This document shows, one piece after another, positions 55,512 through 64,000 of a stretch of DNA of 64,000 nucleotides; position 1 is the first letter of the stretch; every line of letters starts with the position of its first letter. The DNA lies in assembly GCF_000262545.1 (NCBI RefSeq), contig NZ_JH660660.1:582975-646974 (forward strand), read 5' to 3'. Below the pieces are notes generated by a model. It saw nothing but the letters and a program-made list of their open reading frames with translations, searched no databases and was not told the DNA's origin. This stretch comes from Prevotella bivia DSM 20514. Its GTDB lineage: Bacteria; Bacteroidota; Bacteroidia; Bacteroidales; Bacteroidaceae. The translations under genes and the position numbers were made by a program.

Positions 55512-57041
55512 TTAGTGATTTGCAGTGGTATCCCACCAAACTCTAGTTGTTACCTTATCTTCACCTTGTAGCTGAATGGCTGCTTTATAGTTATCCATAT
55601 TAGCTTCATAATCATCAGTCTTCTGAGACAAACGTTCTGGAATAACAGACAACGTAACAGAGCCTGCATCGCCAACCTTCAACTCTGGATAGTTGAAACG
55701 ACGCCAATCACACCATGACTGTGTAGCATCCATCATAAAGTTACCTAACCAACGCTGCATTACAATCTTATGCAAATCATCCACAGATTTATCACCTGCT
55801 AACTTAACACCATCTTGTTCTAAGTAAGTTGATACTGTCCGATTTGCTTGCAATAAACCAGCTGTTGCTGCAGAAAGCCCTGTTGTAGGAAGGTTTTTAA
55901 TATCATAATATTCAAATGATTTCTTAATAGATTCCTCATACAAAGTTTTATAGTCAGCAGCTATCCATCCACGATATGCAGCTTCTGCCTCAAGTGAAAG
56001 AATATAAGTAGGAGAAATTACACAGAAACTTGCATTTTGCGTTTTGAAGCGTTTTGCAAACTCAGAGAACACTTCAGTATCTTGAGGTATCTGTGCATTT
56101 GTATGCCCCCATACCCAGCCATTAAAATCTCCAGCTTTATTAGGAGTAGCATAAGCTATAACACGAGGATCTTTCAATGCTAACAAATTATTGATAAGCG
56201 TACTAGAAGGAGCATAATCCACACGACCATCTACATAGATATTGATATAAAGAGGATTAGCTGCTGCATCTTCTTGTAAATATGGACGGATCATAGCATC
56301 TTCATTCGCTACAATACCACCATCATTGTATGCTTTCAAAAAGCGAGTCTTACCTGTTGCCTCATCAACATCTGATAACTTGATAGCCATCATCATACGA
56401 ATAGAAGCATTTAGCTTCTTCCACTTATTGATATCGCCACGATAGATAACATCATATCTACTGCTTAGATTACCATCTTCAAACATCGCATAAACCTCGT
56501 TTAGCTCTGTATCAAGTGTTGTATAAATATCTTTTACAGTATCGTATTTAGGCTTAGTATTACCTTCAGACTTAGCTTTAAAGGCATCTGAGTATGGCAT
56601 AGAACCATAAGTATCAGCAAGATGCATCATATAGAAAGCCTTTAATGTTGTTGCGACTGCTATCTGATTTTTATTACTTGAACTCAAATTCTTCACAGAA
56701 CTTAAATTTTTCTGTGCAGGATCCTTATTCATGTTGATAATGCTAACACAGTTTTGCATAGCAATACGATAAATAGTACTAGATGTACCATTCAATATAC
56801 CAAACTTTGTTTGCTGTACATTCTTACGCTCTGAAATATACTGAGCATACAAAGCTGCGTATGGGTTATAGTTACCACTCCAATTAAAGTAACCACCATA
56901 CTGCTCAGCACCAAGAAGCAAATATCGTGTATCAGGAACAGATATATTGTTTGGAGAGCTATTGATATCGCCAAAGTCACCACAGCCTGCTAATCCTAGA
57001 ACACAAGCTGCCAATATTGTTAATTTAAATGATTTTCTCAT
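55512..57041 (-). CDS. SusD-like outer-membrane lipoprotein (pair 3)
   Basis: 509 residues, lipid site at Cys20 (LAGC). It belongs to the SusD-like_2 branch rather than classical SusD: NISVPDTRYLLLGAEQYGG, ATTLKAFYMMHLADTYGSMPYSDAF and MDATQSWCDWRRFNYPEL are typical. That branch is often found with importers of peptides or less-studied glycans. It starts 38 bp after its SusC partner. Confidence 0.9.
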   Translation of the reverse strand: MRKSFKLTILAACVLGLAGCGDFGDINSSPNNISVPDTRYLLLGAEQYGGYFNWSGNYNPYAALYAQYISERKNVQQTKFGILNGTSSTIYRIAMQNCVSIINMNKDPAQKNLSSVKNLSSSNKNQIAVATTLKAFYMMHLADTYGSMPYSDAFKAKSEGNTKPKYDTVKDIYTTLDTELNEVYAMFEDGNLSSRYDVIYRGDINKWKKLNASIRMMMAIKLSDVDEATGKTRFLKAYNDGGIVANEDAMIRPYLQEDAAANPLYINIYVDGRVDYAPSSTLINNLLALKDPRVIAYATPNKAGDFNGWVWGHTNAQIPQDTEVFSEFAKRFKTQNASFCVISPTYILSLEAEAAYRGWIAADYKTLYEESIKKSFEYYDIKNLPTTGLSAATAGLLQANRTVSTYLEQDGVKLAGDKSVDDLHKIVMQRWLGNFMMDATQSWCDWRRFNYPELKVGDAGSVTLSVIPERLSQKTDDYEANMDNYKAAIQLQGEDKVTTRVWWDTTANH

Positions 57042-57079
57042 GATCTTTATCGTTTTAATTATTGAACGAAACGAAATTA

Positions 57080-60000
57080 TTAGAGGGTTAGCTTAACTGT
57101 GCAACCAAAAGATCGAGAACTCATAGCCTGTCCTCGTTCCAAACAGCCAGCGTAAGCATTACCAACTTCAGATGCATCTACATTAGGCATAGCTGAATAG
57201 ATTAGCCATGGGTTCTGTGCCACCAAAGAAATTGAAGCTTGCTTAATAATCTTGGTTTTAGCCAACAATGTCTTAGGAAATTCATAAGAAAGAGATATTT
57301 CACGCATCTTTACATATGAAGCATCGTATACGTATGGAGACCATAGCGCACCTTTCAACTGCTCGAAATAAACATTAGCATTTACATAGCTCTCAACAGG
57401 TGTATATACTGGTTTTTCAGCAGTACCTGTATTATAAACGCCCTTAACAAGAATACCACCATTGTCCTTTAAAGCACCACGAATGTCGCCACCACGGTCG
57501 TTTTTACCAGCAGTAGACTCAAGCATACCAGAAAATTCACCAAACATATTCGTTGTAGAAGCTATTTTACCACCTACCTGGAAGTCTAAAGACATACTTA
57601 GGGTTAGGTTCTTCCAACGTAGAGAAGTTCCAAAACCACCAGTAAGATCAGGCTGAACATTACCTAGATAGTTCATAGCATTCTTATCTTGTACAGGAAG
57701 GTATTCACCATTCTTTTCTGCTGAAGCACCAGACAACTTGCGCATAATGATATTACCATCAGGATCGCGCTTCCAATCTGAGCCATAAAGCGTACCAACA
57801 GGTTTTCCAACCTCTGCAAATTGATACAATGTTGTACTATAACCATACCAGAACAAACGATAACGATCAACACCGTCAGAAAGTTCAATTAATTTATTAC
57901 TGTTGTGAGCAATATTGCCAGTAAGTTCCCATGACCAATTCTTTGTTTCGATAGGACGCCCACCAATCATTACTTCAATACCTTGATTGCGGATTTGACC
58001 AGCATTCATTGTATTTGAGTTAAAACCACTAGCAGGAGTAATATTCAAATTAATAATCTGATTTTTGGTATTACGGCTATAGTAGTTGATATCACCCCAT
58101 AAACGATTTTTAAACATACGGAATTCTGTACCAACTTCGTAAGATGTAGAAATAGTAGGTTTGATATTAGGATTACGCAATACTTTCTGATTGATCATAT
58201 AGCCTGTAGCACCAAATTTCTTAATATCATACATATCATACAAAGAGTAAGGATTCAAAGTACTACCTACCTGTGCTAAAGATGCACGAAGTTTCCAGAA
58301 AGTTAAGACGTTATTCTTAGGAAGAATGTTACTCATCAATACCGTAGCAGATGCACCCCCATAGAAGTAATTATTCTTATCCTTAGGAAGACGAGAATCC
58401 CAATCATTACGAGCAGATAGTTCTAGGAAGTAAGTATCATCCAAACCTAAAGTTGTATTAGCATACAAGCTCTGTGTACGATAACTACTCTTTGTATTCT
58501 CTGCCATAGGTTTACCAACTGAAGCACTCATATTATAGAAATTATCCACAAGAAGTCCATCTGTTGTATACCCATAAAGCTTTTCAAAATGATAGTAACG
58601 AGATTCTACAAAACCTGCTATGTTCCAAGTCAAACGCTTGTTCAAGAAATCAGTATTATAAGCAATGCTACCTATAGTAGAAATATCATTAAGTGTGTTT
58701 TGTGTTTCTTTAAAACCAGATGTCATTGCAACAAAACCCATAGCGGTTTTAAGCTCACCTCTATAACTACGGATATTACCATTTACAGCCAATCCCACCT
58801 TTAAATTTTTTAAAATGTCGTAAGTAGCTGCTGCACGGAACACATTCCACTGGTATATATCATATGCGTTACGATTATCAAACACTGCGAATGGATTGTT
58901 GTGGAAAGCTGGAGTAAAGTTATAACGATTATTGATATTCCAAGAACGGAAAGAACCATCAGGGCGAAGATAATCTTTCATCATATTAATATCCACATTG
59001 GTGTTAAACCACTGTGTCATACTAGGAAACATTGCACCGTCTCCTTCATTGTAAGCTTCTACAGCAGCATTATGTGTCTTACTATAAGTGTACTTGAAGT
59101 CAAGATCAACATTTAAGTGATCCAAAGGCTTGAAACTTGTACGAACAGAGAGGAAACGCTTTGCAGCATCGCTATTAGGAATAATACCTTTGTTAGAAGT
59201 ATTAGTAAAAGAAATACGAGACATATAATCCTTTCCAGCCTTTGCAAAAGCAACGTTAGTTGTGTTGACCATACCAGTGCGGAGCAAATGGTTCATATTA
59301 TCCTCACCTGGAGATTCCCAACGAGCAGTTTGGAGATAATAAGGACTTGTAGAGTCCCAAGCATAGTAAGGAATATATTCCTCGCCATCATACTTAGCTC
59401 CCCAACTCTCATCATAAGCATAGTCATAGAAGCGCTTACCGTCTAAAACTTTCCATTCTGCAGGATCGGTAGCAGGATTAAAAGTATAGGTACTCATACC
59501 ATAACCACCACCATATTCTTGTTGCATCTTATAGTGATTGTAAGGCTTATTAAAGATGATAGTATGACTGATATCAATTTGCTGATTACCGCTAGAAATA
59601 CCCTTAGTAGTAATAATAACAGCACCATTATCACCTTGTGATCCATAAAGAGCAGTAGCAGCAGGTCCCTTTAAAACATTAAGAGAAGCAACATCATCCA
59701 TATTGATCATATTTTTATTAGTAATAACACCATCTACAACATAGATAGGTTCACTACCAGCAGGAGTCAGCGTTGTAGTACCACGAAGAACAATAGCACC
59801 AGCATCAAAAGTTGCACCAGAAGCACCATAGAAACGTGCACCAGACACCTTACCAGCCAAAGCGTTACCTACATCAGTAACACGAGTGGTCTGCAGCTTG
59901 TCGGCTTTAATCTCCTGAGTAGAATAACCTAGAGACTTTTGCTTACGAGTAATACCCATAGCGGTTACTACGACTTCGTCAAGCTGCTTGTTATCACGTT

Positions 60001-60280
60001 TTAATGTGATTTTCATATTACTAGCAGCAGCCACTGTTTGTGTTTGCATCCCTACATAGGAAACTACGATTTTAGTTTCACCTGCAGGAAGTGTGAATGA
60101 GAACTTTCCGTCAATGTCGGTCTGTACACCAACCGTTGCTCCTACAGCCTTAACGGAAGCACCAATAATTGGTTCCCCATCATCTGCAGAGACAACAGTA
60201 CCAGAAATGTTCTTTTGTGCCAGTGCGGCTCCCACAAAGAGGAACAGTCCAGCTAAAAGCATTGTTAGTCTTCTTTTCAT
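57080..60280 (-). CDS. SusC/RagA family TonB-dependent receptor (pair 3)
   Basis: 1066 residues from 60280 (MKRRLTMLLAGLF). The N-terminal carboxypeptidase-like domain (GTVVSADDGEPIIGASVKA, DGKFSFTLPAGETK, VSYVGM) is followed by LDEVVVTAMG, plug (ALAGKVSGARFYG, YGSQGDNGAVIITTKG) and a barrel ending SFGCTVKLTL. It has a consensus promoter about 270 bp upstream, so it probably starts the cluster. Ligand unknown. Confidence 0.95.
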   Translation of the reverse strand: MKRRLTMLLAGLFLFVGAALAQKNISGTVVSADDGEPIIGASVKAVGATVGVQTDIDGKFSFTLPAGETKIVVSYVGMQTQTVAAASNMKITLKRDNKQLDEVVVTAMGITRKQKSLGYSTQEIKADKLQTTRVTDVGNALAGKVSGARFYGASGATFDAGAIVLRGTTTLTPAGSEPIYVVDGVITNKNMINMDDVASLNVLKGPAATALYGSQGDNGAVIITTKGISSGNQQIDISHTIIFNKPYNHYKMQQEYGGGYGMSTYTFNPATDPAEWKVLDGKRFYDYAYDESWGAKYDGEEYIPYYAWDSTSPYYLQTARWESPGEDNMNHLLRTGMVNTTNVAFAKAGKDYMSRISFTNTSNKGIIPNSDAAKRFLSVRTSFKPLDHLNVDLDFKYTYSKTHNAAVEAYNEGDGAMFPSMTQWFNTNVDINMMKDYLRPDGSFRSWNINNRYNFTPAFHNNPFAVFDNRNAYDIYQWNVFRAAATYDILKNLKVGLAVNGNIRSYRGELKTAMGFVAMTSGFKETQNTLNDISTIGSIAYNTDFLNKRLTWNIAGFVESRYYHFEKLYGYTTDGLLVDNFYNMSASVGKPMAENTKSSYRTQSLYANTTLGLDDTYFLELSARNDWDSRLPKDKNNYFYGGASATVLMSNILPKNNVLTFWKLRASLAQVGSTLNPYSLYDMYDIKKFGATGYMINQKVLRNPNIKPTISTSYEVGTEFRMFKNRLWGDINYYSRNTKNQIINLNITPASGFNSNTMNAGQIRNQGIEVMIGGRPIETKNWSWELTGNIAHNSNKLIELSDGVDRYRLFWYGYSTTLYQFAEVGKPVGTLYGSDWKRDPDGNIIMRKLSGASAEKNGEYLPVQDKNAMNYLGNVQPDLTGGFGTSLRWKNLTLSMSLDFQVGGKIASTTNMFGEFSGMLESTAGKNDRGGDIRGALKDNGGILVKGVYNTGTAEKPVYTPVESYVNANVYFEQLKGALWSPYVYDASYVKMREISLSYEFPKTLLAKTKIIKQASISLVAQNPWLIYSAMPNVDASEVGNAYAGCLERGQAMSSRSFGCTVKLTL

Positions 60281-60933
60281 AAAATCTCTCATTTAGAATT
60301 AATAATGAATGTTATGCTCTAAAATACTAAAGCTAACAAAATCGTTGTACTTGTATGACGATTTCTATCAGTAGCCATAATGATCATACATTAAACAAGG
60401 ACTTACGTGTCCATAATGTATAAGATTTCCTAATCGTCTAATAAAATGTAACCACTATAAGTAAAAATGAATAACAAATGTAATTACACATATCAGCAGC
60501 ATCAATACTTCTATTTGCCTTTGAAAGACATTTATTAATATTCTACACTACAAAAATATGAATTTAAAATATAATTTCAAAGAAATATAAATAAAAAATT
60601 AGAATTTAACATTTAGGATGTTTAATAAATCACGCTACAAAGCAATCAAAATACACTATAAAACACAATATATCAACATTTTATATATAAAAAAAACAAA
60701 GTAATAAACATTATACTACATTCTTATTACTATTTTAGCCTATAAGAAATTATCAAAAAGATAATAAAAAGACCATAACAGGTAACAATATGACAACACA
60801 AGAATAATGAATTATTGATTTTACTAAGCAAAGTTAAATTGTGTTCCTACACAAACTATCAAACCGTAACTTACTAATAACTAGATACAAATAAGAGAAG
60901 TATGTCTTTTCTAAACACACTTCTCCTATATAG
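60281..60933. other. Intergenic region and leader upstream of the susCD cluster
   Basis: AT-rich. It contains one consensus promoter (60551-60581) and another -7-like box (60829-60836). No gene or regulator is present. Confidence 0.55.
60551..60581 (-). promoter_or_regulatory. Promoter of susC (pair 3)
   Basis: On the minus strand: -33 TTTG (60578-60581) and -7 TATTTTTG (60551-60558), 19 bp apart. It implies a leader of about 265 nt. Confidence 0.6.
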
Positions 60934-61006
60934 TCGGGATGACCAGAGTCGAACTGGCGACCCCTACGTCCCGAACGTAGTGCGCTACCAACTGCGCTAC
61001 ATCCCG
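60934..61006 (-). tRNA. tRNA-Pro (anticodon CGG)
   Basis: On the minus strand the acceptor arms CGGGATG and CATCCCG pair fully, with discriminator A. The anticodon stem-loop CTACG-TTCGGGA-CGTAG gives CGG. The T loop is CCAGTTCGACTCTGG. CCA is not encoded. Confidence 0.95.
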
Positions 61007-61024
61007 AATTGGCTAGCAAAGGTA

Positions 61025-61165
61025 GGAATAAGAATTGAGAACTGAAAATTTTATCCTATTGAAAATTGAGAATCTTACCCAATTGATAATTGAGAATTAC
61101 TCGTCCATAACAAACATATATAAGGACGGGTAATTCTCAACACTCTACTTTCAATGCTCAATTAA
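61025..61165. repeat. AATTGAGAATT-type repeats between tRNA-Pro and the HhH gene
   Basis: Several copies of ATTGAGAAT/ATTGATAATTGAG are followed by an inverted set (TAATTCTCAACACTC). GGACGGGTAATTCTCAA can pair with the left part. The same motif family occurs at 23931, 43028-43160 and 44518-44580. Confidence 0.55.
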
Positions 61166-62142
61166 AAACACACATACGGCTCAAGGCGCAATAATGCTTC
61201 TTCTGGGAAATCTTTGAGCAAACGAAGCTGAGAAAGAGAAGTGAGCTTACCTTTCAAACGACGATAATCGCAAATAGCCCGAGCTTGATAAAAATTAATA
61301 TAAGGATGTTTACGTAGTTGAGAAAGTGTGAGCATATTAAGATTAAGTTTCGTTGTATGCCATCCTTTTATATCAAAGTAGGGTAAAGCCTCTTCTGGGA
61401 AACCTTCTATTTCCTTTAATTGTCCTACAGCAACATAGCCCCCCAGACGCTTGCCGTATGCGACAATAGCTTTAGCCCATCCCGATCCGATGCCAGGCAC
61501 CTTCTTTAACACAGTAGTATCGGCTGTGGCAAGATTGATTTTCTGCCCCACTTGCAACTTAATGGGATAACGCACCGTATCACGATCATACTCCTTATAA
61601 GCACGATACTTATCATTTGCCTTAAAAGTCTCAAAGGCTTCTCTAGCTTGTTGTTGCCGCTCTGCCCTACGTTCTTGATATGCTCTCACCGAAGCAAGTG
61701 TAGAAGCTGGTAAGAAGTCGTCGCTAATCTTTATATAAGGTGCAAGCTCTTGGTACTGTTTACGTGTCATACCATAGAGACGAGCAAACTCCTCTGGAGC
61801 ATGATACACCCCACCCTTTGCACGGTATTTATAAATATTTCTAATTTGATAAGGCGCTAATCCTAATTGGCGCAGCGTAGCACTATCGGCTGTATTTGGA
61901 TCAAAAGAAAAATGCTTGGTAGACATTTCTTCTAACCTCTCTCTGTCATTTTCCTTAGGAGATACTCCAATACTCGAAGAAGAAAGATTGTCTATAGAAT
62001 CACCCATCAATACATCAGAAGTATTCGAGAAGCCATTCCCCACAAAATAAACGATAGCCCCTATCAGTAAGAACAAGGCTACTAAGAAAATAACAGCTCT
62101 ACGATCGGAACGATGAAGATAGAAAAAGGATTTTAAATTCAT
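61162..62142 (-). CDS. Helix-hairpin-helix protein, membrane-anchored (ComEA-like repeats)
   Basis: 326 residues. One hydrophobic span at about 16-36 anchors the protein. Three HhH-type DNA-binding segments follow: FDPNTADSATLRQLGLAPYQIRNIYKYRAKGG, INLATADTTVLKKVPGIGSGWAKAIVAYGKRLGG and LNLNMLTLSQLRKHPYINFYQARAICDYRR (each given here as the start of a repeat). This resembles ComEA/ComE1-type proteins that bind DNA outside the cytoplasm, but a uptake role is only inferred. It lies 12 bp after the CYTH gene. Confidence 0.82.
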   Translation of the reverse strand: MNLKSFFYLHRSDRRAVIFLVALFLLIGAIVYFVGNGFSNTSDVLMGDSIDNLSSSSIGVSPKENDRERLEEMSTKHFSFDPNTADSATLRQLGLAPYQIRNIYKYRAKGGVYHAPEEFARLYGMTRKQYQELAPYIKISDDFLPASTLASVRAYQERRAERQQQAREAFETFKANDKYRAYKEYDRDTVRYPIKLQVGQKINLATADTTVLKKVPGIGSGWAKAIVAYGKRLGGYVAVGQLKEIEGFPEEALPYFDIKGWHTTKLNLNMLTLSQLRKHPYINFYQARAICDYRRLKGKLTSLSQLRLLKDFPEEALLRLEPYVCF

Positions 62143-62154
62143 AGCTATTCCCTC

Positions 62155-62652
62155 TTACCGATACTCCTCTTCCAATGTGTCTCGCCACAGTTTAAAGGGA
62201 TAACGGCGCATGTGTGCGTTATAAAAGCGCCCATCACCAGTAACCTCTATGCCTAGAAATGCAGGGCGGTCAAATTGTTCAGCTTCGCTAGATAGCTCCA
62301 CTTCAGCCATCACCAATCCTTCATTTTCTCCATGAAATTCGTCCACTTCAAAGGTATGTCCAGCATAATCTATTAAGTAACGATGCTTATCTATTATGCC
62401 TGCCTCGCACAGAAGTAATAGGTTCTTTGCCTCTTCAAGCGTAACTTCTTTCTCAAATTCATAACGCGACAAGCCTCCATTGCGCGAAGGTCCCTTAATA
62501 GTAAGGTAAGCTTTTTCATCACGAACCCGTACCCGCACGGTGTTTACCGCAGCAAAGTAGCCCTGCTGTATATGGCTACAGCTATGAGCAAGTATTTTCC
62601 AATTACTCTTTTTGTGAACCAAGAATTTGCGTTCTATCTCTAATCCGCTCAT
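62155..62652 (-). CDS. CYTH domain protein (triphosphate tunnel fold)
   Basis: 165 residues from 62652 (MSGLEIERKFLV). The longer frame from 62679 would overlap the small membrane protein gene. The CYTH signature ExExK appears as EIERK, with VRVRVRDEKAYLTIKG, LSRYEFEKEV, YLIDYAGHTFEVDEFHGEN and VMAEVELSSE following in family order. Members bind triphosphates and metal; the reaction here is unknown. Confidence 0.9.
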   Translation of the reverse strand: MSGLEIERKFLVHKKSNWKILAHSCSHIQQGYFAAVNTVRVRVRDEKAYLTIKGPSRNGGLSRYEFEKEVTLEEAKNLLLLCEAGIIDKHRYLIDYAGHTFEVDEFHGENEGLVMAEVELSSEAEQFDRPAFLGIEVTGDGRFYNAHMRRYPFKLWRDTLEEEYR

Positions 62653-62671
62653 TCGTCTGTAATAAAACCAT

Positions 62672-62806
62672 TTATCCAAAAGCCACCACTAAGGTAATAA
62701 TACCTAAGACAAGTAGTGCAATAGCAATACCTGTAATCACTTTCTTACCTTGCTTCTCTTGTTGTTCAGCGCGTGCTTTGCGCTTTAATGATTTAGAATT
62801 GTTCAT
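62672..62806 (-). CDS. 44-residue single-span membrane protein
   Basis: Too short for a length-filtered ORF list. It reads MNNSKSLKRKARAEQQEKQG, then KK, followed by one hydrophobic span (VITGIAIALLVLGIITLVVAF). A very basic N-terminus predicts an N-in topology. It lies between prfB and the CYTH gene on the same strand with short gaps, and an ORF of this composition in a tight operon is unlikely to be chance. Function unknown. Confidence 0.7.
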   Translation of the reverse strand: MNNSKSLKRKARAEQQEKQGKKVITGIAIALLVLGIITLVVAFG

Positions 62807-62833
62807 AGCTACATGGTTTAAAAGATTGTTGCT

Positions 62834-63958
62834 TTATATGTTCTGCTCTTCTGTTGGAAATTCCATCAGATAGGCTTTAATAAATCCATCTAATTTGCCA
62901 TTCATCACACTATCTACATCCGATGTTTGATAATTGGTACGATGATCCTTTACACGGCGATCGTCGAACACATAACTACGTATCTGACTACCCCATTCTA
63001 TCTTCTTTTTAGCCGCTTCTACCTTAGCTTGTGCCTCCATACGCTTCTTCATCGCACGGTCATAGAGCTGCGATTTCAGCAACTGCATAGCCTTTGCACG
63101 GTTCTTAGGCTGATCGCGCGTTTCGGTATTCTCGATCAAGATTTCCTCTTGCTCACCTGTATCAGGATCCTCATATTGATAACGCAAGCGTACACCCGAC
63201 TCTACTTTATTCACGTTCTGCCCACCAGCACCACTCGATCGGAACGTATCCCAACTCACACGAGCAGGATCAACATATACCTCTATCGTGTCGTCTACAA
63301 GTGGAGTAACAAAGACAGAAGCAAAGCTAGTCATTCGCTTACCTTGGGCATTAAACGGACTCACACGCACCAAACGGTGCACGCCATTTTCACTCTTCAA
63401 GTATCCAAACGCATACTCTCCCCCCTCAAACTTCATTGTAACGCTCTTTATTCCAGCCTCATCACCCACTTGAATATCAGAGATTGTTACCTTATAGCCA
63501 TGAGCTTCGCCCCAACGCATATACATACGCATAAGCATATCAGCCCAATCTTGACTTTCTGTACCACCTGCACCAGAATTAATTTTCATCACACACTCCA
63601 TCGGATCTTCTTGCTGACGGAGCATATTCTTTAATTCTAAATCCTCGATAGTTGCCACCACTTTATTATATATAGCATCTACCTCTTCCTCTGTAACGAG
63701 TTCATCTTTATAGAAGTCGAAAGCCAACTGCAATTCTTCCGCCTGAGCACGTGCCTTATCATAGCCCTTCACCCATCTTTCTATCTCCTTCACCTTTTTC
63801 ATCTGCTCGCGAGCACGATCGGGGTCTTCCCAAAAGTCGGGAGCTTGGGTTCTAAGTTGCTCTTCTTCAAATTCGATACGTTTCTGTTCAATACCTAAAT
63901 AATGGTAGAGTGCATCAGTACGTGAGAGAATATCTTTAAGTTGGTCGGCTGTTATCAT
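62834..63958 (-). CDS. prfB: Peptide chain release factor 2
   Basis: Recognises UGA and UAA stop codons and triggers peptide release. The codon-recognition tripeptide SPF appears in VRVSPFNAQGKR, and the catalytic GGQ in SSGAGGQNVNKVES. 374 residues in one frame from 63958: the region that in E. coli needs a +1 frameshift (YL-stop-DYD) reads HYLGIEQKR here without an in-frame TGA. The product is the target of PrmC at 39818. Confidence 0.95.
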   Translation of the reverse strand: MITADQLKDILSRTDALYHYLGIEQKRIEFEEEQLRTQAPDFWEDPDRAREQMKKVKEIERWVKGYDKARAQAEELQLAFDFYKDELVTEEEVDAIYNKVVATIEDLELKNMLRQQEDPMECVMKINSGAGGTESQDWADMLMRMYMRWGEAHGYKVTISDIQVGDEAGIKSVTMKFEGGEYAFGYLKSENGVHRLVRVSPFNAQGKRMTSFASVFVTPLVDDTIEVYVDPARVSWDTFRSSGAGGQNVNKVESGVRLRYQYEDPDTGEQEEILIENTETRDQPKNRAKAMQLLKSQLYDRAMKKRMEAQAKVEAAKKKIEWGSQIRSYVFDDRRVKDHRTNYQTSDVDSVMNGKLDGFIKAYLMEFPTEEQNI

Positions 63959-63984
63959 ACTTTTATATTATCGAGGAGTCCGAT

Positions 63985-63993
63985 GGGGGGGGG
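63985..63993. other. Run of nine G near the window edge
   Basis: A G9 tract 27 bp upstream of the prfB start codon in an otherwise AT-rich region. It may be a variable tract or a sequencing artefact. Confidence 0.5.
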
Positions 63994-64000
63994 TTATTCT

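Noticed and set aside
62927..63634. Plus-strand 235-codon frame opposite prfB
   Set aside because: Composition (many His, Thr, Leu) and full overlap with a certain gene mark it as an antisense shadow.

Overview
The window looks like chromosome from a Bacteroidales bacterium, most likely Prevotella or a close relative. The evidence is three SusC/SusD pairs, promoters of the Bacteroidetes type (-33 TTTG, -7 TAnnTTTG, about 19-21 bp apart), a Bacteroidetes-type RF2, TopoIV and NrdAB, an ISL3/ISAon1-like insertion sequence, and moderate-to-low GC. No rRNA is present. Two tRNAs are visible: Leu(UAG) and Pro(CGG).

Layout. 0.6-4.5 kb (minus): MATE exporter, FKBP-type PPIase lipoprotein, glycyl-tRNA synthetase. 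4.7-9.3 kb (plus): topoisomerase IV A-like subunit, a DUF3316-like secreted protein and an S41 peptidase lipoprotein, all overlapping. 9.4-10.7 kb (minus): ECF sigma factor with two small membrane proteins. 11-15.4 kb: tRNA-Leu, then nrdA-nrdB. 15.5-21.8 kb (minus): surface lipoprotein, YbjQ, TcdA, CvfB-like, LolD-like ATPase and cation/H+ antiporter. 22.2-26 kb (plus): asd, HU-like protein, dnaK. 26-35 kb: accessory island. 35.2-38.3 kb (minus): glpK-glpF-outer membrane protein. 38.8-44.5 kb: ribD facing prmC-recX-comF, then pyrE and an SRPBCC protein, converging on murF. 45-60.3 kb (minus): three tandem susC-susD pairs without any adjacent enzyme or regulator. 60.9-64 kb: tRNA-Pro, an HhH protein, a CYTH protein, a 44-residue membrane protein missed by length-filtered ORF calling, and prfB.

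The accessory island sits directly downstream of dnaK. It holds a coiled-coil single-pass membrane protein, an Xre-type regulator overlapping a Bro-N/Fic fusion, and a two-gene AT-rich operon. The first gene of that operon is one polypeptide with an N-terminal nuclease-like domain, an N6-adenine methylase and one target recognition domain. The second is an SF2 helicase (DDSH box) with a C-terminal PD-(D/E)xK nuclease. This reads as a restriction-modification-like defence system that does not match a standard three-subunit type I layout. After the operon lies a second, broken copy of the dnaK 3' end, which suggests the island was inserted at that site. The island also carries a 180-bp MITE-like element with a 5-bp target duplication, a relic IS end, and a 1421-bp ISL3-type element with an 8-bp target duplication that landed in the start of another transposase gene.

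Intergenic DNA is rich in repeats: two arrays of 15-bp palindromes spaced exactly 22 bp apart, a 66-bp tandem repeat carrying promoter -7 boxes, a 113-nt foldable element, a dispersed 41-bp repeat, and heptad-like CTCAACT repeats. A sigma-54-like promoter with a palindrome precedes dnaK.

All calls come from reading the sequence by eye. Family names are recognition from motifs, not database results.
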